Assembly (NCBI GenBank): GCA_019722365.1
Contig: JADFUC010000184.1
Location: forward strand, 186,001-250,000
From: Lithospermum erythrorhizon
Lineage: Eukaryota; Streptophyta; Magnoliopsida; Boraginales; Boraginaceae
Direction: 5' to 3'
Length of the DNA stretch: 64,000 bases
Shown: piece after piece, positions 35,680-52,270 of the stretch
Numbering within the stretch: position 1 is the stretch's first letter
Layout: every line of letters starts with the position of its first letter
The notes under the pieces: generated by a model
The model's input: only the letters and a program-made list of their open reading frames with translations
What the model was told of the DNA's origin: nothing
Databases searched by the model: none
Translations under genes and position numbers: made by a program

Positions 35680-37319
35680 CTCCCTCCATTTCAAATTAAC
35701 TCGATTGCTTTTTCGCCAATATTTAAAGTTCTCAAGTACTTTTACATCGAACTTACTATTTTTACCCCTACAACTTTAAACAATCATACCACTTTCGACC
35801 CAAACTATATTTTCGGCCCCAAAAGAGTACCAAGCTGAGTCTCGGTATCATATATTGCCCACCCCCGACTCCCTCGACTATTTCTATCCGCTTCCACCGT
35901 CCATATTTCGGCCCGCTGAGTCCCGACCATATTGACCAAGCTTGAATTCTAATTGCTGCTTCAAGCTGAGCCTCTCTACCATATTTCTCGGCCATTTTTA
36001 CCCCCCGACCATAGCAAGCTTCGACTTCGACTACAGCTTCTGCTCTGGCCACCGCGATCATGGCTGGCCACCCCTAATGGTCTGCTTCAATTCCCGAGAC
36101 CATATCAGCCCCCGCCTGCTTTCGAACCGAGACCATATTTATGTTCCTGCTGTCTCGACCATATGTTTTCGGGCGCTTCACCTGGATGACATTACCGGAA
36201 TGTCATCCCCGCCGAAACGAGCCGAAATATGGTCCCGTGTCGTAACGAAAGTCAAAAATATGGTCCCCGCCAGTCGAAGCCGACCGAAAATTTGGTCCCT
36301 GGCCGAAACGGGGGAAAATATGTCCCCAATGAAACGGGTTTAAAATATGCCTGGGTCAATCAAAAGCCGAAAATACGGTTCGGGAAACGGGTAAAGAAAT
36401 ATGGTCGGGGTCGAATCTGTCGAAAATATGTTTCCGCGACCTAAACCAAGCAGAAAATATTGCCTCTGCCAATATGGTCCGTGGTCAAACTGGGCCGAAT
36501 ATATGTCTCCCAATCAAAACGGACCGAAAAATGCGCCTGGGTCGAATTAAAATCAAAATATGGTTTCGGGCGAACGATTTAAATATGGTCCCTCGTGGTC
36601 GAACAAAAAATATGGCCTGGTCGGTAATGAAATTTGGTCCCCGCCTAAACGATATGAAAATATGGTTACGTCAAAAAACGACCAAAAAATATGGCTGGGG
36701 TCGACCGGCTGGAGCATTATAGTTCAGCGAAACGGGTCGCAAATACATCGTGGTCGAAACGGGCCCGAAAATACGTGTCAAACGGCCGAAAATATGCTTC
36801 CCATCGAAATCCAAGCCTAAATAAGTATTTTGGTCAAATGGGCCGAAAATATATTGGCGAAACGGCCGAGAATGTCATCCTTGCTCAAACGGACCGAAAA
36901 TATGGTCACTAGTCAAATGGCCGGAAGATATTTGTCTTAAATGAAATATTGCCTCGGCCGAAAAGGGCGAAATATGCCCAAGGTCAAACGGCCGAAATGT
37001 GGTTAAGGGCGAACGGCAAAAAATGTCATCTCGGGATCAAACGGGTCGAAAATACGGACCGATCGAAACTACCAAAAAATTTGGACCGGCCGAAACGCGT
37101 CGAATATACGCCTGGGCGCAGTTGAAATGGGATTTAAAATACCCAGATTGGGTAGGTCATGGTTTCAGACAGAAAAAATGCTCAATATGATAAATATTAT
37201 ATATTGTTTTTAGATTTATTTCAGGAGTATTTTTGGTATTTCATATAAAATTGGGCTAAACCTCCACGCACTGAAAATTTAAAAACTCAAACCTCCAAAT
37301 TAATTTGAAATTGAGGGAG
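35680..37319. mobile_element. TA-flanked element with Stowaway-like termini and inverted minisatellite core
   Basis: 1640 bp. Left end CTCCCTCCATTTCAAATTAA and right end, reverse-complemented, CTCCCTCAATTTCAAATTAA match over 20 bases with one difference. Both ends abut TA (35678-35679 and 37320-37321), the Tc1/mariner-Stowaway target. The interior is not unique DNA: about 35790-36190 repeats GACCATATTTTCGGC-like units and about 36200-37150 repeats the reverse complement (CCGAAAATATGGTC). ORFs in the core are translations of the repeat and are not genes. No transposase is present, so movement would need a trans-acting enzyme. Confidence 0.75.
35790..37150. repeat. Degenerate ~28-bp minisatellite arranged head-to-head
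   Basis: In the right arm successive TATGG-like cores begin at 36228, 36259, 36291, 36319, 36346, 36374, 36400 and 36427, spacing 26-32 bases. Consensus by eye: GGTCGAAACGGGCCGAAAATATGGTCCC read in two parts. The arms meet at a near-perfect palindrome GGATGACATT-ACCGG-AATGTCATCC (36183-36207). The left arm (about 400 bp) is shorter than the right (about 950 bp). Confidence 0.85.
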
Positions 37320-37321
37320 TA

Positions 37322-39938
<2,617 letters not shown>

Positions 39939-40641
39939 GAGCTACCTAGTCTATTGACTTGTTAACAAGGTGTAGCTAGTTTCTGTTACTGCATGCAACA
40001 AGTTTAATTGAATTGAGGAGAAAGAGAGCCTATTAGGAAGAGATTAGTAGTACTAATTTGTATTTTGTTTCATAATACTGACAGGGATGACTTTAACGGA
40101 AAATGTTGTATTCTATTCTCTTTCCTTTTTTCTTTTTCCTGGTGAAATCATTATTTATTCATGATATAAAATCCTCAAGCAATTGAGTTTTACTATGGTG
40201 GATCAAGAAAGCTAGAATTAGCATCAAAACTTGATCCGAGGAGTACCATAAAACCTACCCTATTCACCAAAATAGGGAGTTGATTTCTCCAAAACCAAAA
40301 TATGGAGCACATCTTCATGGTGAAATGAAAATGGTCTCAATGGCTAATCAAGATTCGTTCAATGTCGATGTATTAGGAGCCCAACTACAAACAATCTATC
40401 ATAAACCTATGAGGATAATCAAGTCTTCGTAGTTCATAGAATCATGCATGTCTTCATAATTCAATTACATCATAAACTATAAACGATGTTGGGAGTTTGA
40501 AAGTTGAATGATGAACCTCCGAAAGGAGAACATTGCAGAAGAATCCTCACCTGAAGTACCATTCAAGTTCCATCCCCTTGGATCACATTTATTTTCACCT
40601 CAAACATTTCATGATGAATAGCAATATTGTAAAAGCAAGTA
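39939..40641 (+). other. 3' UTR and 3' flank of the RABA gene
   Basis: Probable 3' UTR to roughly 40160; no AATAAA-type signal was fixed with confidence. The rest is spacer. Confidence 0.4.
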
Positions 40642-40884
40642 CTCCTGTCCCGCAGATTGTCGCTTTTGATTTTTTGTTAAATGCTTGAACTTTGAGCGAT
40701 ATATTTTTTTTTTGTATTGTATAATAGTTGATGAATACTATATCAATGAGAACTACATTTCAAACTCTTTCCATTGATATATTGTTTATAAAATATTATA
40801 CAATATAAACAAATATATTTATGGTCAAAGTTTGAAAGTTATAACTATAAAAAAAAATGGACAATCGTCGTGGGATGGAGGTAG
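40642..40884. mobile_element. Stowaway-type MITE
   Basis: About 243 bp between TA dinucleotides. The left end CTCCTGTCCCGCAGATTGTC pairs with the right end GGACAATCGTCGTGGGATGG. The interior also folds (TTTGTATTGTATAATAGTTG against ATATTATACAATATAAAC). Short, AT-rich and non-coding. Confidence 0.8.
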
Positions 40885-40886
40885 TA

Positions 40887-41743
40887 TAATATATACTCCG
40901 TATATATATGATAAGCAAATATATTTATGGTGAAAGTTTGAAAGTTATAGCTATTTATGGTGAAGTTTGAAAGTCATGCATCAATTGCATGATATGCACA
41001 TGTACATGGTCGAGATTTGTGTGGTAAAATTGCCGGGCAAATCTTCTTTGGCAGTAAGCTTCATAAGATTCTGTTCATAATTATATTTAGAGTGAACATA
41101 TAATAGTACACTAAGAAGATGCATAATAATAATGCAGCTCTATGGCTCCTCCCAAAGGAGATTCACCCTGTAATTCATCACACAATATAATAATGTACTC
41201 CGTAATAGTAATACTGATGAGTACGTAGTGATGATAAATGGTCTACAAATTCATTCTATACTTATAGGTTTGAGAAAATTCTGTTTACTATTTGAAAGAG
41301 AGTATATCTTGTGGGTATATGCCTACACATTTGCAGGTTTGAACTTCGAAGGAATCTAAATATGCCCTTTAAGATACAGAAAATAAAAATTAAGGGAAGG
41401 GGCAAACAGAAGAGAGGAATTATATTAAGGCATCTTCAAGTATAGCCTTATAGGAAAACTTGGCCTTCTACTTTGGTCCTTCACATTATGTTGAAGAGGT
41501 TAAAAATAATTTTCGAAATATATCGATCGGATGGTATATCAAATAATTGAATACATATAATCGAACTTTTCAAGTCGAACTTCTCGAACAGAATCAAACT
41601 TTGAGGCGCCTATGCTCTTCCATCTTCATACATTTCAGTTCTTTGGAGTTTATTGATCATACTATATATGGACTGATTGACACCAAGGATTGCATGGGAT
41701 GGTCATGGATGAAAGGTACATATGATACACTCTCATAACAACA
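40887..41743. other. Spacer between two DNA-transposon derivatives
   Basis: AT-rich; no gene supported. TACTCCGT and CTCCGTAATAG fragments near 40903 and 41200 suggest further MITE debris. Confidence 0.4.
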
Positions 41744-41751
41744 CTTGCATG

Positions 41752-42673
41752 TAGGGTTGTAAACGAGCTGAATCGAACCGAATATCTTAGGATTCGAGTT
41801 CGGCTCATGTACTTTCGAATCTAAGGTTCGATTCGGCTCAATTTGGCCGAATCTCAAAAACTATTGCTTGGCTCGAGTTCGGTGTCTTTTTTAGTTAAAT
41901 ATTCGGCTCGTATTCGGCTCGTTTTTCCGAATAGTTCGAAAAAGCTCGGTGCCAATAATAGTCAAAATTGTCAATTGAAACCAGAAACCTAAATATAAAA
42001 CACTCAATCGAACCTATTTACAACACAAAACCAAACATGCAAACTAAAATCGAAGTCAAATATAAAAGTCAAAGTATAAAAAGTCAAAAGTGTTAATTGA
42101 AACCTGAAATCGAAGCCTAAAACACATGAAATAACTCAATCGAACCTATTCACAACAAAAAAACCAAACATGCAAACAAAATCGAAGTAGTTTAGCAAAG
42201 TCAACCTAGATCTAAAGTGAAATCGACACGAAAACATATAAATCACCTTGACTTGTATTAACAATGCTCTATATATAAGACATGAAATCGGAAAGGTGCA
42301 GGGAAATAGAAATTAGAGACAAAATTTAGAAAAAATGAGATAAACGGCAGAAAGAAAAAGAATGAGAGAATTAAATTTTATTTGATAGGTTTATGATTAA
42401 TGGACAGGGAGGGTTTAATGGATTAGGGAAGTATTGGTATTGGACCAAAGGTCCATACATTATTTTGATAAACATAATATATATATTATGTTGATGAACA
42501 GTGAATCGAGGCAGTCGAACATCGAATCAAATATACAATGTTTGGACCTACGAATATCACATGGGGAGGCTCGGCTCTACGTTTGGACCTCCGAACCGAA
42601 CATCGAATCGAATTATTCGGCAGAATGATACTCGAGATCGAACCGAGTTTTTCATGCTCATTTACACGCACTA
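41752..42673. mobile_element. Non-autonomous hAT-like DNA transposon, 922 bp
   Basis: Termini TAGGGTTGTAAACGAGCTG and, from the other end, TAGTGCGTGTAAATGAGCATG form imperfect TIRs. The flanks CTTGCATG (41744-41751) and ATTGCATG (42674-42681) match at 7 of 8 bases, the 8-bp duplication expected for hAT. Both subterminal regions are rich in TTCGGCTCG / CGAACCGAAT motifs. The interior has no transposase ORF. Confidence 0.8.
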
Positions 42674-42681
42674 ATTGCATG

Positions 42682-44796
42682 CAACTAAACCTTGACAAAA
42701 AAATTCTACAAATAGTTATCATATTATGAGAAGGAGAAAATATACAACATTATTACAATCTCTTTTCAACTTTCCTAAAATATTTTGAGAGGTAACACAT
42801 TATCAACTCTTTCACGGAGTTTCACCCTTTTTTTTTTGGTATACCTAAATTATTTCTCTAGGAAAGTTTCACAAAGATAGAACTACCAAATGATTTTTAA
42901 TTTCCTATCCATACATATATACAATGTTTATGGTAACGAGACTTTTAGTACCAATAGTTATCATTTCCATTGCTCGAATTTGAGAGGTCTGAGTTCGTCG
43001 ACATCACACGAGCCTCGTTTGAAGTCTGGAGTTCGATCCCGCAGAGGGGTATTATAAAAGCGATGCGGAAAAAAAAGCCAATGTTTATTATAAATTTGAT
43101 TTCCTCTTAGCATCTTATATCTTCAATTAGAGTATATATCTTCGAATGTGTATGATTAGAATGCGTATGTACTTTCACAATATCTTAAGCATGCTGGCGT
43201 TCTTGCAAAAGGCCAAGTATTTTTCGAGTATATATCTCCAAATAATGTGGTCGAATGCGTAAATCTTTCTAATAGAAAAGTTAACACCCGTTAGTATCGT
43301 TAGCATAAAATTGTTATGCGTAAAGTGCCCGTTTATTACGCAGTACAAGCTTGGCACCTTGCATTCATTTACTTAGTTTTGGATATGCTCATAATACTTC
43401 TTGCATAAAGGGCATATACGCTGGAACAATTCCTTGGCATGTTTATCTTTCAGGTGTTTTTTCTTGTGTCGTCACAGATTTGAAAAGTTTGGTGACGTTA
43501 AGCTTTGTCGTTCTAGCGTAAGTGAATGTTTCATTTTTCAATATTATTTTTAATGCTTGTTGTTAAATTGTCGGCCGTCGATGATATAGTTTGATTAATT
43601 GTCGTTCTACATGTTTTACATCTTGATTTTAATGACTTTTTAGATTCTTAACTTAATTTTATTGATAATGATAATCTAAAGATATGAAGTAAAAATCACA
43701 GGAGGGAAATATCTCCTTTCTAATAACAAAATATTTCTAGGTTCTACTTTGATATGGTCCTAAATTCTGTGTCGAATTAGCTTTCATTGCATAATAACAG
43801 TCGATTCAAAGACCATATATGTAGAATAGAATATCGTCACACCTTTTTTCTTTTGAAGATTTAGATGCTCTAAATAAACTTCCAATTTTAATAATAGTAA
43901 TATTAATTATTTGATCTTTTATCGATAAATGCATGTAAAGATAATTTTTTAAATATGGATGGTTGAAGTATGATGGGTCTTGAATTTGAGTGATCAAATT
44001 AGATTATTTTCAAACATGAATGATTTTTAGATTTTATCAATTGAAAGATCAAAACGGTCCAGTTTTATTAATTTAACGGTCAAAATAACGGAAGTACTAA
44101 TAGATTTTTTTAACATGCATGAGCAATCGAGACAAGATTAGATGGTCTTAACGAAGTAGTATTATGTGAAAGCATTTTTGTAATGATGAGCAATAGTGAG
44201 GGCAAGACCTTTGAGCTTCTTGTTGGTCAAAAAGGGACCTCCGGAAGAGGGGCAAAAAGGGAAAAAAATGAAAGAGCAATCAACCGAAAGGGATAATTAA
44301 GATAGCACGCTAGTATATTCCTTAATCATTGAACTGCAAATCTGCAATACATGCCAGACAGAGTGCCCTCTTGAGTCCTAATTAACATTTCACAATCATT
44401 ATATACTCAATCATGAACAACACTAATAATATACCACTCACCAATCAATTACCTAATTGTACAAGTATATTAACATATCAGAACATCATTTAATGGGATG
44501 AGTTCAATTATTAATTACTCCCTCCGTCACCGATTTATTTGAGAGAAAGAAAGGTTATCTGCCGATAGAAAAAAAGAATATTAGGGGGCAATCTGGCTTA
44601 AATCTGCGAAAAGTTGCATTCACGCGTAATGAAAGCGATCGACATAATGAAAATAGAATTTTTTATTTTATAGATGATCGGCTTAGAGGTGAGGCGGAAG
44701 GGGTATGTGATAAAGAAATAATATGATGTGACAGGAGTCAATTGATTTTTGAATGTATTTCATAAATAATCTCGAGTTGTCAACTTAAACATTTTG
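42682..44796. other. Intergenic spacer
   Basis: No gene supported. A single Stowaway-like terminus TTACTCCCTCCGTCACC lies at about 44516. The segment around 43025 has a tRNA B-box-like GGAGTTCGATCCC without a tRNA fold. Confidence 0.4.
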
Positions 44797-45372
44797 GGTG
44801 TTTAGGTAAGCTTATCTTTTTAACTTATAAAAGCGGCCAAGAAACATAAGTAACAATCTGGCTTTATAAGTTTTGAAATTTCATTACGAGCTTGTTTAAC
44901 TAACATAACTTATAAGTTGTAAATGGTAAAATGACTTATAAGGATATCACATTTATATATCACTTTTTTTAATCTTTATGATATTAATAAATTAATAATT
45001 TAATATTTGAAAGAATAAAAATAATTGTTAATAAAAGCTTTATTTTGTGATTAAAAATATAATATTTATTTATTTAAATTTTTTTTAATAAAGAATAAAA
45101 TGCTAAAAAATTGGTATAACTAAAAATTATAAATGAAGGATAAATAAGATATAAAGTTAAACATTGGGGGATAATTAAGTAAATTACTTGGTCAAATCAA
45201 CTTATAAGTTGAAGCAAAAAAAATTGAAAAAAAAAATTAGAATTTGCTACTTTTTTTATTTCAACTTATAAGTTATAGGTAAAATAAGCTTAGCCAAACA
45301 CTTTTTTAACTTATTTTTTGCCAAATCAACTTATAAGTTGATTTTGACCAAAAATAAGCTTACCCAAACACC
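44797..45372. mobile_element. MITE-like element with GGTGTTTGG-type TIRs, 576 bp
   Basis: The left end GGTGTTTAGGTAAGCTTATC and the right end, reverse-complemented, GGTGTTTGGGTAAGCTTATT match over 20 bases with two differences. Internal inverted copies of AACTTATAAGTTG-like sequence are frequent. No convincing target duplication was found, so superfamily is left open (hAT-like or Mutator-like). Confidence 0.7.
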
Positions 45373-46134
45373 ATCATTATCTTTAATAGATTTCTTAGAA
45401 ATTACTTTTATAAGTTCTTTTTTAAAGCTTGGACTTAGACACTCACAAAATAACTAATTCTGCTTCCGTCTCAATCTAATTGATCAAGTTCAAAAATACT
45501 TTACTATAATAATTGATTTTATTATTTTCAAAAGAGAAAAATATTTGTAATACTGCCTCCATCTCAATCTAAGGGTATGTTGGATAATACAGCCTTGTGA
45601 TAACATGATTTCGGTTTCCAAGAATAACTAGATTATACCTAATAATTAAAAATGCAGGCCATGACACAATTGAATGATAAAGCAGTTGGCTTAGTAGATA
45701 TATTGATTCTCAGAATTCTTAAGATAATGACATACTTGTTGATGCCAAATGTGGCAGTAACAAAATCTAACTAGAAAGATTACAGAAGGCAACAAGATCA
45801 TATAGACTTCTCTATTCGGCTCAACAGTTATTCCCAGTTTCTGAGCCTCGGTCTTATCCTTGGACCGCGTTCTTTTGCCTTCTGAGAGCTTTCTGCTCAA
45901 CTACTACCAAACAATATACAAAAGGGTTCTTTTTCCTTTTACCCAAAGAAGGAGACAATAAACATAGAGAAGCACAGAAGGGAAGCGTAAATGGGACAAA
46001 AATAACAATAATGCAACCCTGTAGCCACCCTGATTGTCGCTCTTCATGTTTGCCTCGTAATTGCAGCTAATAAAGCAGGCAACCATGTGAGGTTATCAAC
46101 TATCATTAAGCAAAATCACACATGATGACTAACT
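45373..46134 (-). other. 3' flank of the GSK3 gene
   Basis: Probable 3' UTR next to the stop at 46135. Short ORFs at 45691-45900 and 45904-46086 (-) have no domain. Diverged CTGCCTCCATCTCAATCTAA motifs near 45473 and 45556 look like MITE termini. Confidence 0.4.
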
Positions 46135-49359
<3,225 letters not shown>

Positions 49360-49995
49360 AGTTATGGCCTATGTTGAAGAGTAAAAAAAGAAGAATATTT
49401 AGTAAGAAAACTTTGAGTTTATGGTTCAAAGCTCATTGTTGTCGGTTGGAGAGAGAGATGAGCAATTAACAAGACAGCAAAGCAAAAGTCCATGTGATTA
49501 CACTATTACAGCTCTTGACTTTCTTCATTTTCTTTTGTTTGAATTGTTGTCATATTAAGAGCAAGTAATGGAAATGCAAAAACATATCGGGTACCAATCT
49601 AGTTAAGGTTAAAAATTAAAATAATTTTTAAGAATACATAAAAGTAAAGATTGTATAATGTATATAAAATCTTACCGAGCAGAGTAACTATCTCGTTTTT
49701 TGGTTTATAATAATTATAATCATAAAAGAAAAAGGAAAAGCAAATGTTCGAACTTAACTCGATCGATATTCGATTCAAGATTTTCCTTTAAATACAACAC
49801 TATCCCTACAAAGAATCGGGTTTTAATCTAGTCAGTAATTACTTGATAGTATTGTGTGACGACTGACGAGGTGTATAATTGGAATTTTAGATCGAGTTAG
49901 GCGAAACAATTATAAGGTCCACTATCTAGAAGGTCAGAGGATGGTCTTCCCATTTCAATCATTGCTGAATTATTACTTTCTTGAATTCTGAACAA
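49360..49995. promoter_or_regulatory. Shared 636-bp region between divergent GSK3 and GPX starts
   Basis: The two start codons point away from each other across 636 bases that must hold both 5' UTRs and promoters. No TATA boxes were assigned with confidence. Confidence 0.5.
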
Positions 49996-51341
49996 ATGGC
50001 AAACCAATCAACTAACAATCCACAATCACTCTTCGACTTCACTGTTAAGGTGGTCATCTTAAACCATTGGAGTTTTATCTTAGTACTTCAACTACTCAAT
50101 ATATTCATAATAATATTTTTAGTATTTCTAGTCTGCATACATGTTAAATGATTGATGTTATCATATTGGTTTACTAAAGAATGGATGTTTTGCTTTAAAA
50201 CATCTTCATAACTACACAATACAATTAAATTTATGTGGTTCTATCTTTTGTTTTTGTTTTAGAATCCTGAAGGGATGTTATTAACTGCAGGATGCCAAGG
50301 GAAATGATGTTGATCTTAGTATCTACAAGGGAAAAGTTTTGTTGATTGTTAATGTTGCTTCTGAATGGTATTATAATTTATTTTACTTTCTGAAAAAATT
50401 CTGTCGTGAGTGTATAAAGGAGATTGATATGAAATTGATGGAGTTATTACAAGCAGTTTATTTCTATAGTTTAGGAAGGATAAAATAAAGTCCCAAAAAC
50501 TATATGCTTGTTCAGTTGATAATAGTCTATGGATTCATTGTTTCATGTTAGTTTAATAACTTAATGCAATTTTGCAGTGGGTTGACAGACTCGAACTATA
50601 CTGAACTGAACCAGTTATACGAGAACTACAAAGATAAAGGTTCGTCTTTCGCGGCCTTCTCTGTAAGCTTCAAGCAATTTGATCTGTATTAATAGCTATT
50701 ATAGACCTTGGCTATGGACTATGGTTTGAATCCAGCAGAACTAGTCCACCTCTTTCGTTTAAATTTGATTTGATATTTCTGGTTTCGACTTGGGAATATT
50801 AGGTCTAGAGGTACTAGCGTTTCCCTGCAATCAGTTTGGTGAGCAAGAACCAGGGAGCAATGATGAGATTGTAGATTTCGTATGCACTCGTTTCAAAGCA
50901 GAGTTTCCAATATTTGATAAGGTAATTGTTGCAGCCTCTATAGAGATAACAATCAAATGAAATAAGCACTTCATTTTTCCACTGGCCATTGCCCATTCTA
51001 TAATATTCCATTTCATTCTCATCTATTCAACATACAATTGATAGTTATATATATCAGGTTGAAGTAAATGGAGAAAATGCAGGTCCTGTTTACAAGTTTC
51101 TAAAGACAGGACAATGGGGAATAATTGGCGATGATATTCAGTGGAACTTCGCAAAGTTCCTGGTTGATAAGAGCGGACAGGCTGTTGATCGCTATTACCC
51201 TACTATGTCTCCCCTTACCATTGCAGTAAGTACCATTATTTTATCATAGCGAAGATCAATAAATGCTAATAGAAGAATAATCATCTACGCGCATTCTCTT
51301 TTTTGCAGAAGGACATAGAGAAGCTACTTGCTGTTGCCTGA
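49996..51341 (+). CDS. Glutathione peroxidase-like thiol peroxidase, GPX8 type
   Basis: Reduces H2O2/lipid hydroperoxides; plant enzymes use Cys and mostly thioredoxin. Exons: 49996-50049, 50291-50367, 50578-50639, 50803-50921, 51058-51225, 51309-51341; all GT-AG; 170 residues. Seen: peroxidatic Cys44 in NVASECGLT (usually VASKCG), [12 protein letters not shown] with Gln79, Trp133-Asn134 in [12 protein letters not shown], and the resolving-type Cys92 in [25 protein letters not shown] and [13 protein letters not shown] match the GPX8 branch as I remember it. There is no N-terminal transit peptide, so cytosol/nucleus is inferred. It lies head-to-head with the GSK3 gene. Confidence 0.95.
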
Positions 51342-52270
51342 GCTCGAGGTAGTTGCCCGTGGAGTCTTAGCCATTGGTTAATAAGCATCTTTTGTAAAGA
51401 TGTATGAATAAGCATTAAGGACAAGGGCTTGCTTTCTTTAATGTATTGGGGTCTCGAATTATGTTTGCAACCATTTTCTCTCTTTACTTGAAGATGGTTC
51501 CTACATTATTACTTCTCAATCAACAAAGTTGCAAAGTCATAACTCTCAGAATTATCATAGATTTGGAAGGCCTTTGCCATATGTCTTGCTACTAATAAAA
51601 TTTAGTAGAACTTCTATCGACCATCACTAGCTTTAAAACATACATACTGTATTTTGTTTTGGGACCAAGCTTGCAAAGGATTAAAACCATATATCTATAA
51701 GAAGATGTTGGACTAGGCTAATATTTTTACTTCAAAATTTTGACAATTGTGTTTGCAAGTAACTCGAATTTCGGATATTATCGATGCGAGTAATATTCGT
51801 GATCACTAATTTCCACGAAAATAAGCATGATCAAGAAGTGGGTGAAAAGAGACAATGGGGACTGACTCTGCTTTTGGATCAAAAATCAAATGATGTTACA
51901 CTTACTTTGTCGTCATTGTTCTTCTATGGACCACGAAGTTTAAACCAAATGAATAAGCCTAAAGTTTGTATCAATGGCCAAATGAAACAAAACATAGTTT
52001 GTTTAATTTTCAGCATAAATGGCCAAATTATTAAAGCTCCTGAATTGATTGCTACACAGATTGATAATCTCATGCATTCATCAGGCTATTTGATTTAGTT
52101 GATCATGACATATGTGACTTTTGCAACGATCCAATAACATAATTAGTCAGGATGAATTCTCAAAAAAAATTGAGGTTATCAAGTTATTGATGCACTCTAA
52201 TTTTACGAATATAGCAATATCAGATAAATTTGGCAAACTAAGATCCATTTAAAAGGAATTTTAATTTCTA
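51342..52270 (+). other. 3' UTR of the GPX gene and spacer
   Basis: 3' UTR probably to about 51470. A 104-codon ATG ORF (51784-52098) contains no recognisable domain and is not called. Confidence 0.45.

Noticed and set aside
36200..37150. CRISPR-like regularly spaced repeats
   Set aside because: Repeats are contiguous and degenerate without unique spacers, and the window is plant nuclear DNA.
36229..37190. Several overlapping plus-strand ORFs rich in KYG/NMV peptides
   Set aside because: They are translations of the ~28-bp minisatellite in different frames; no domain, no conserved start.
42965..43060. Possible tRNA or tRNA-derived SINE (GGAGTTCGATCCC)
   Set aside because: Only a B-box-like word; no A box at the right distance and no cloverleaf, no A-rich tail or target duplication.
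51784..52098. 104-codon ATG ORF downstream of the GPX gene
   Set aside because: No domain, AT-rich composition like the spacer, no splice or conservation evidence visible.
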